DNA of 64,000 bases from Helicobacter suis (GTDB taxonomy: Bacteria; Campylobacterota; Campylobacteria; Campylobacterales; Helicobacteraceae): assembly GCF_902196125.1 (NCBI RefSeq), contig NZ_CABIKG010000009.1, forward strand, positions 1 through 64,000. Direction: 5' to 3'. Position numbers and translations under genes: made by a program. Shown here piece by piece: positions 58,843 through 64,000 of this stretch. Positions within the stretch are counted from its first letter, which is position 1. Each line of letters begins with the position of its first letter. The notes under the pieces were generated by a model that worked only from the letters and a program-made list of their open reading frames with translations, was not told the origin of the DNA and did no database searches.

Positions 58843-59424
58843 CTAAACCTTAGCCAACACTAAGGCAAAAATTACGCGCGCTCCAGATTCTATTACGGTC
58901 TTGATAGCCTCTTGCATCGTACTACCCGTAGTGAGCACATCATCAACTAGAAAATAATCAAGATTGGGGTTTGCTTTAAAAACAAAATCTTTTTTGTGTT
59001 CTTGTCTAAATTGGTAACTCGTTCCAGCATAGCTAATATTAGATTTAGCCATGAGTTTATTATAAACTACCCTACAGTGATTTTTAAGTTCTTTTTGACA
59101 AAAGGTGCGGGCAATGATAGCTGTATGCGAATAGCCTCTTTTGACATGATCATCAATGGGCAAGGCATAAAGGGGGGAGGATTTAAAAGTGTAATGGGTA
59201 TAAAAATACTCCCGCGCTCTTTGAGAAAGCAAAGTTAAAATACGGCTACCTAGTGTCTTGTATTTGCTTTTAAGAAGCATTTCTATCTCATCATAAAGAT
59301 AGAAACTATAAACCGGCAAGCCATGTATAACTTGGGTTTGAAAGACAAGAGGCAAATCCTCATAACAACGCTTACAAAGAAGGCTAAAGGGTCTAGTCCA
59401 TGCTAGACACAACATACAGCGCAA
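58843..59424 (-). CDS. comF: ComF-family phosphoribosyltransferase-like protein
   Basis: A 193-residue protein of the ComF family, needed for DNA uptake in naturally competent bacteria including Helicobacter. The N-terminal zinc ribbon has two Cys pairs (CMLC and CKRC). ALPIDDHVKRGYSHTAIIAR and the PRPP-type loop YFLVDDVLTTGSTMQEA follow. The start is TTG 59424, which keeps the first Cys pair; ATG 59415 would lose one Cys. It follows the chemoreceptor gene by two bases on the same strand. Confidence 0.88.
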   Translation of the reverse strand: MRCMLCLAWTRPFSLLCKRCYEDLPLVFQTQVIHGLPVYSFYLYDEIEMLLKSKYKTLGSRILTLLSQRAREYFYTHYTFKSSPLYALPIDDHVKRGYSHTAIIARTFCQKELKNHCRVVYNKLMAKSNISYAGTSYQFRQEHKKDFVFKANPNLDYFLVDDVLTTGSTMQEAIKTVIESGARVIFALVLAKV

Positions 59425-59426
59425 GG

Positions 59427-61031
59427 CTAGACTTTAAATTTATTAAATTCTTTCTCTAATTCTTGGTTCTTTGTAATCATTTGCGTGTTGTAATCCTCCA
59501 GACTTTTGCGTATTTCCTTCACTTCTGTAAAGATTTTAGAAAAATTATTAATCACCTGACCTAATTCTTCCATTTTGGCTAGAACCGTTTTATTTTGATT
59601 CACCGTATCTTGGGATTTTTGCTTAGTTAAAGTCAAATTATCCTTAGCATTTTTAGCATCCTCAATTAAAAGTGAAGTTTTATCAGAAACCTCTTTAGAC
59701 TGGGTGGCAATGTTTTGTACTCTCTCGCCCATGCTTTCAATACTTTGGGTTACCATATTCACCATTGCTGTGATCTCGCCTAAAGATTTTTGGGTTTTAC
59801 TAGCTAGATTGCGCACTTCATCAGCCACCACCGCAAACCCGCGCCCATGCTCGCCAGCTCTAGCCGCTTCAATGGCGGCATTGAGGGCTAATAAATTAGT
59901 TTGATTGGCAATTTCTTCAATAATTGAAAGTACGCTTTTTATTTCAGTGGCATGCTGGACAAGTGCGGTTGAATCGGTGGCAATTTCTTGTTGGCCTTGT
60001 GCGGAAGCTAGAATTAAATCTACAGAATTTTGGATTTTGGCGATAAACTCATTAAGAGTTACATCGGTTGTATCCAAATTAGTAATGGTTTCGCCTAAGT
60101 TACCTTGTGCTAGCTGCAAATTTTCCTCCACCTCGCGGTTAATCTTTTTAAGACTTTCTACAGCGTCTAATTCTCTTACTGCCGTTTGTCTTAAAGTTGC
60201 GGCTGATTCTTGCAAAGATTTACCTGTGTGGCTATTATCTGTAACAATTTGCTTACCAATACGGACAATCTCTGCGATCTTATCAAAGAATTGATCAATA
60301 AAGCCAGCTACAATCCCAATTTCATCTCTAGTTTTGATATTTAAGCGCTTGGTTAAATCTGCCTCTTTAGAGGAAACGAGATCTTTAGCCGTATCTCTAA
60401 AACGAGCAAGTGGTTCAATGACATTTATTTGTACGACAACTACAAGTAGAATAGTAATTGCTAAAGAAATGCCTATCATCCAAATTAAAGTTTTAGAACT
60501 AAAGGACTTAGCATTGTTATAAGATTCTTTCAAAGAAAGTTTAACCTCCATTACCCCAATCATGTCCCCGGGCTTGTTATTGGTGTGGCAACTCACACAT
60601 TGCGCATCGCCTACTAAAGGCTGGAGTACCACCACTTTTTTATTTTCCCCTTCCCCATGCATAAAAACCTCTTGGGGTAATTTTGGATTTTTAAAAAACT
60701 TTAACACTCTAGGGTCTTTTGTAAAGCTTTGGTTTAATCCAAAGAGGCGGATATCTGGTTCTCCGGGATAAAACTTCATTTCTACCCCGGGTAATTTATT
60801 GCTATCATCAATGGCTTTATAGATCGCCTTAGTTGTACCCACTGTGATAGCCTGTACTATGGTATTGATAATTGAGCTATTAATACTCTGGGCTACCATT
60901 CGGGCCTGTATTTCTGTCAGATTAGCATAATCGCGCTTGACGATCGTGAAAATAAAAAAAGTAAAGAGACCTAAAAGAACAACTAGATAGATCACAGTTC
61001 TAGTCCGAGAGCTACTTAACATTTCTAACAC
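59427..61031 (-). CDS. Chemoreceptor with a periplasmic c-type haem motif
   Basis: A 534-residue transmembrane methyl-accepting chemotaxis protein. TM1 is at about residues 10-30 and TM2 at 180-202; between them a periplasmic domain carries CVSCH (about residues 145-149), a covalent haem c motif, followed by a GVMEVKLSL strand as in DUF3365/Tll0287-like sensor domains. A HAMP domain (about 203-255) and the signalling hairpin ([20 protein letters not shown], then [16 protein letters not shown]) complete it. It should sense redox state, oxygen or NO. Start GTG 61031 has AGGAG 6 bases upstream; ATG 61037 overlaps that site and is less likely. Confidence 0.9.
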   Translation of the reverse strand: MLEMLSSSRTRTVIYLVVLLGLFTFFIFTIVKRDYANLTEIQARMVAQSINSSIINTIVQAITVGTTKAIYKAIDDSNKLPGVEMKFYPGEPDIRLFGLNQSFTKDPRVLKFFKNPKLPQEVFMHGEGENKKVVVLQPLVGDAQCVSCHTNNKPGDMIGVMEVKLSLKESYNNAKSFSSKTLIWMIGISLAITILLVVVVQINVIEPLARFRDTAKDLVSSKEADLTKRLNIKTRDEIGIVAGFIDQFFDKIAEIVRIGKQIVTDNSHTGKSLQESAATLRQTAVRELDAVESLKKINREVEENLQLAQGNLGETITNLDTTDVTLNEFIAKIQNSVDLILASAQGQQEIATDSTALVQHATEIKSVLSIIEEIANQTNLLALNAAIEAARAGEHGRGFAVVADEVRNLASKTQKSLGEITAMVNMVTQSIESMGERVQNIATQSKEVSDKTSLLIEDAKNAKDNLTLTKQKSQDTVNQNKTVLAKMEELGQVINNFSKIFTEVKEIRKSLEDYNTQMITKNQELEKEFNKFKV

Positions 61032-61254
61032 AGGCATCTCCTATTGTAAGCAATACAAGTTGCTATGATAGCAAAAAATTATCACTACGCCGTAAAGCCC
61101 GCAAGCTTGCTAAGCAGATTAAGGCGTTTTTGCGTTATAATGTCCGCTATGAGTGAGGGCTCAACTCTTGGAGTAGAGGTTGTAAGACCGCCTAGCGGGC
61201 AAACCTTGATGATCCCAGAATTCCCTAGCTTTGAGCGCGGGGAGTATGTCAAAA

Positions 61255-62295
61255 CTATGTTTTGCCCACATAGGGTAAAGAAGTGTGCGGGCAAATGTCT
61301 AAACTTTGTAAATGGGCAAATTCTTGGTGTTTAAAACTCTGTACACAACAACGCCCAATCATGGCCGCATTATCGCTACAAAATTCCAAAGGCGCAAGTT
61401 TTAATTGAATCTGAAACTCTTGACAAAGCTCTTCAATGGCTTGACGGATAAATAAATTTGCACTCACCCCGCCTACTAAACCAAAGGTGCGTACTTCTTT
61501 TTGGGTAAAGTAATTCCTTAAAACCCGCAATAAATGCGCACACGCTTTTTTTTGAAAACCCGCACACACCCGCGCTTTAAATATTTCTGAAAGTTCCCCC
61601 TGCTCTTTTTGCTCCAAAATAGCTAAGCGGACAGCATTTTTTAAACCCGAAAAACTAAAGGCTAGATTGTTATGATTCTTAAGAGGAAGCGGAAAATCTA
61701 AAGCATCACTATTCAAACAGAAACGCGCTAAGTTTTCAACAATGGGGCCCCCGGGATAACCCAAACCTAGCATTTTAGAAACCTTATCAAAGCTTTCGCC
61801 TAAACTATCATCTAAGCTTTTAGCGATGATTTTTATATCCGTGTGGCTATTACACTCTAAGAGTAAAGTATGCCCTCCAGAGACAAGTAGCGCGCTTAAA
61901 GGAAACTGGGCTTGGGGCTTATTAATAAAGAGTGAATATAAATGCCCTTTGAGATGATCAACACTAATAAGGGGGATTTGTAAACCTAGCGCTAAAGTTT
62001 TAGCCATCATTAGCCCTTCTAAAAGCGTGATACTAAGACCCGGGCAAGTACTCACCCCGATAGCTTTAAGATTACTAAAAGAATGCCCCTTTTGATTTAA
62101 AAAAGACTTTGCTTTTTCTAAGAGTGTGGGTAAATTGATTGCATGCAAGCGTGAGGCTAGTTCAGGTACAACGCCTCCATAAGGGCTATGCGTGCTCTCT
62201 TGAGAGATTTTGGCATGCCATAAGAGTTGGCTACTTTGTAGGCAAGTTAATGCTAAAGAAGAATCATCACAACTGCTTTCAATGCTTAAAACCAT
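61255..62295 (-). CDS. tsaD: tRNA threonylcarbamoyladenosine transferase TsaD
   Basis: Transfers the threonylcarbamoyl group to A37 of ANN-decoding tRNAs. LSIESSCDDSSLAL at the N-terminus, GGVVPELASRLHAINL with a metal-binding His, VDHLKGHLYS with the second, SGGHTLLL, GESFDKVSKMLGLGYPGGP, and GGVSANLFIRQ are classic TsaD (Gcp) motifs. The start is ATG 62295, giving 346 residues. It is divergent to aguA. Confidence 0.95.
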   Translation of the reverse strand: MVLSIESSCDDSSLALTCLQSSQLLWHAKISQESTHSPYGGVVPELASRLHAINLPTLLEKAKSFLNQKGHSFSNLKAIGVSTCPGLSITLLEGLMMAKTLALGLQIPLISVDHLKGHLYSLFINKPQAQFPLSALLVSGGHTLLLECNSHTDIKIIAKSLDDSLGESFDKVSKMLGLGYPGGPIVENLARFCLNSDALDFPLPLKNHNNLAFSFSGLKNAVRLAILEQKEQGELSEIFKARVCAGFQKKACAHLLRVLRNYFTQKEVRTFGLVGGVSANLFIRQAIEELCQEFQIQLKLAPLEFCSDNAAMIGRCCVQSFKHQEFAHLQSLDICPHTSLPYVGKT

Positions 62296-62300
62296 TAGGA

Positions 62301-62306
62301 TATAAT
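62301..62306 (+). promoter_or_regulatory. -10 promoter element for aguA-hypF
   Basis: A perfect TATAAT lies about 30 bases upstream of the aguA GTG, in the tsaD-aguA divergent gap. No clear -35. Confidence 0.5.
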
Positions 62307-62334
62307 AGCATGCTAAAAGTTTTTGGAGGTTGAG

Positions 62335-63336
62335 GTGAAGCGGTTTAAGGCTGAGTGGGAGGAACAACGCGCTATTTTAATCGCTTTTCCCCATATTGCT
62401 AGCGATTGGGGGGCGTATTTAGAGCAAGCACAGGATAGTTTTTATAACTGCATTTGTGCGCTTTCTAAATACCAACAAGTCTTAGTTTGTGTACACCCAA
62501 GCGATACACAAGCCCAAGATCGCCTAGCGCGTCTAGGGCAGGTACAAATTGTTTTAGCCGAATATAACGACACTTGGGTACGCGATTTTGGGCCTTTATG
62601 CGTAGAAACTAATGGGGTCTTGCTTTATTTAGATTTTATTTTTAATGGGTGGGGGGGGAAGTATCCGGCTAATTTAGATAACACTGTTAGCATAAAATTA
62701 GCCCAAAAGGGATTATTAAAACACCCCTTGCGCTCTGTTAATCTGGTTTTAGAGGGGGGGAGTGTAGAAAGCGATGGAGCAGGGACTTTGCTTGTTAATG
62801 CAACATGCTTACTAGATTCTAAGCGTAACCCTAATATAGAAGCTGATAAATTAAGCGCAATTCTTAAACAAGAGCTAGGTTTAGAGCGTATTTTATGGCT
62901 AGATACGCCGCCTTTAAAGGGTGATGATACAGATGGGCATATTGATACTCTCGCGCGCTTTTTAGACCCACAAACCATCGCCTATATTTCTTGTAATGAT
63001 ACAAACGATTCACATTACCAGCCTTTAAAGCAAATGGAACAACAATTAAAAGAGTTTAGAACTCTTGAAGGGCAATCTTATCGTCTAATCCCCCTACCTA
63101 GTCCGCGCCCTAAGTACTATCAAGACAGACGGCTACCTGCTACCTATGCTAATTTTTTATTTGCCAATAGCGGGGGGCAACGGGTGTTATTTGTCCCCAC
63201 TTATGACGATCCAGCCGATACAATTGCTATGAAAATTTTAGAGAAGTACAGCCAATTAGAAGTAGTTGGCATTGATTGCTCCATACTCATTAGAGAAAAT
63301 GGGAGCTTACACTGCGCTACGATGCAACTTTATTGA
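62335..63336 (+). CDS. aguA: Agmatine deiminase / peptidyl-arginine deiminase family
   Basis: A 333-residue enzyme of the PPAD/AguA family that hydrolyses agmatine to N-carbamoylputrescine and ammonia. EWEEQRAILIAFPH, NDTWVRDFGP, LEGGSVESDG, GDDTDGHIDTLARF and the catalytic Cys in NGSLHCATMQL are visible. The start is GTG 62335 with a perfect GGAGG at 5 bases; the frame extends to TTG 62323 without one. Two G-runs, G8 (62651-62658) and G7 (62754-62760), lie in the gene. It is followed immediately by hypF. Confidence 0.93.
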   Translation: MKRFKAEWEEQRAILIAFPHIASDWGAYLEQAQDSFYNCICALSKYQQVLVCVHPSDTQAQDRLARLGQVQIVLAEYNDTWVRDFGPLCVETNGVLLYLDFIFNGWGGKYPANLDNTVSIKLAQKGLLKHPLRSVNLVLEGGSVESDGAGTLLVNATCLLDSKRNPNIEADKLSAILKQELGLERILWLDTPPLKGDDTDGHIDTLARFLDPQTIAYISCNDTNDSHYQPLKQMEQQLKEFRTLEGQSYRLIPLPSPRPKYYQDRRLPATYANFLFANSGGQRVLFVPTYDDPADTIAMKILEKYSQLEVVGIDCSILIRENGSLHCATMQLY

Positions 63337-64000
63337 ATGCATGCCAGAATTATTATTAGTGGAGGGGTACAGGGGGTGGGTTTTAGGCCCTTTGTTTATA
63401 AATTAGCTAAGCAATTAGGCGCGCATGGCTTTGTACGAAATATAGGTGGGCGGGTGGAGGTGGTACTAGAAAAAGCGCTATTATCTGCCTTTTTACAGGC
63501 TTTAAAAACTCAATTACCCCATAAAGCTTATATCAGCCACATAGAACACCACAACCACCCCCCTCTAAAAACAAAAGAATTTATCATTGCCCCTAGTCTA
63601 TCCCCACGCCTAAGCCTACAAGATACTTTACCGTTAGATTTAGCCATTTGTGAGGCGTGTTTAAAAGATTTTAACGACCCCTCAAGCCGCTTTTTTAATT
63701 ATCCTTTTGTTGCTTGCGCACATTGTGGGCCTAGATTTAGTTTATTAAAAAGTTTACCCTATGATCGCGCCCATACCTCTATGCATGCCTTTAAAATGTG
63801 TACAGCCTGTCAAGAGGATTATACAAATCCCTCTAGCCGCCGTTTCTTTGCCCAAAGCCTTTCTTGCCCAAATTGTCCTATTTCTCTGATCTTTTATGAT
63901 CCTAAAGGCAAACATATAAAAAAACCCCTAGAAAAAGCTATTGAGGCTATTTTAGCCGGGGAAGTGGTGGGCTTAAAGGGCATTGGGGGCTTTGCTTTGG
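63337..64000 (+). CDS. hypF: Hydrogenase maturation protein HypF (5' part)
   Basis: Carbamoyltransferase that makes the CN ligands of NiFe-hydrogenase. The visible 221 codons show the acylphosphatase domain (SGGVQGVGFRPFVYKLA, GFVRNIGG), then the zinc-finger region with CEACLKDF, CAHCGPRF, CTACQEDY and CPNCP, and the start of the YrdC domain (VVGLKGIGGFAL). ATG 63337 directly follows the aguA stop. The gene continues past the right edge. Confidence 0.95.
   Translation, partial: MHARIIISGGVQGVGFRPFVYKLAKQLGAHGFVRNIGGRVEVVLEKALLSAFLQALKTQLPHKAYISHIEHHNHPPLKTKEFIIAPSLSPRLSLQDTLPLDLAICEACLKDFNDPSSRFFNYPFVACAHCGPRFSLLKSLPYDRAHTSMHAFKMCTACQEDYTNPSSRRFFAQSLSCPNCPISLIFYDPKGKHIKKPLEKAIEAILAGEVVGLKGIGGFAL

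Noticed and set aside
61065-61334. Plus-strand open frame with a TATAAT-like element before it, between the chemoreceptor and tsaD
   Set aside because: Its downstream half overlaps the tsaD C-terminus on the other strand, it lacks a ribosome binding site at a sensible Met, and its composition is not protein-like over the whole length. Possible small gene, but not supportable.

Overview
The window comes from a Helicobacter chromosome, most likely a gastric non-pylori species. Nearly every housekeeping block keeps the Helicobacter gene order I remember from H. pylori: fliK-flgD-flgE2-(variable insert)-rep; maf-flaB-topA-radical SAM; ppk-pyrD-pqqE-dapA-SDR-pgsA; prs-HIT-murF-hydrolase-ddl; cheV-nspC; ychF-pepA-dedA-apt-rpiB-lepB-folD; aguA-hypF. 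Features absent from H. pylori as I know it (a napB-type cytochrome, thiC, tandem MFS transporters, a PAS/soluble-receptor pair) argue against H. pylori itself. I cannot name the species from sequence alone. No rRNA, tRNA, CRISPR array or insertion sequence was recognised.

Region by region. Bases 1-1800 are decayed accessory DNA: an N-terminal gene fragment running off the left edge, a frameshifted pseudogene and two diverged repeat copies. Bases 1.8-2.7 kb hold an outer-membrane protein gene whose 5' end carries heptanucleotide repeats; the only start codon with a good ribosome binding site is out of frame, so the gene looks phase-variable and currently OFF. Bases 2.8-17.2 kb are almost entirely minus strand: ansB, mnmA, an exported SIMPL-like protein, a PAS/soluble chemoreceptor pair, the helicase rep, and the hook genes flgE2, flgD and fliK behind a sigma-54 promoter. 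Between flgE2 and rep sits a two-gene insert: a DUF262/HNH protein, and a protein that reads as a VapD/Cas2-like domain fused to an RNase H-like domain. This is the best candidate for an undescribed (probably anti-phage or anti-plasmid) system in the window.

Bases 17.3-22 kb are on the plus strand: two tandem MFS transporters, accD, rlmH and a membrane protein. An isolated napB with a Met/Tyr/Pro-repeat lipoprotein, a radical SAM protein and topA follow on minus. flaB (sigma-54 promoter) and a Maf-type flagellin glycosylation gene are on plus. Bases 29.8-45.1 kb are a long minus-strand run for envelope biogenesis, lysine/peptidoglycan and nucleotide synthesis, polyphosphate and flagellar accessory proteins. 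Bases 45.3-57.6 kb include prmC, nspC, cheV, ychF, pepA, lepB, folD, a small cytochrome c, thiC and ispDF. Bases 57.6-58.8 kb are again accessory (a gene remnant and an unrecognised gene with a palindrome at its promoter). The window ends with comF, a chemoreceptor with a periplasmic CxxCH haem motif, tsaD, aguA and the first part of hypF.

Recurring themes are motility and chemotaxis (fliK, flgD, flgE2, flaB, maf, fliJ-like, MotE-like, cheV, three receptor components) and respiration- or redox-linked sensing. These are interrupted by small accessory islands where phase variation, decay and possible defence genes are concentrated.
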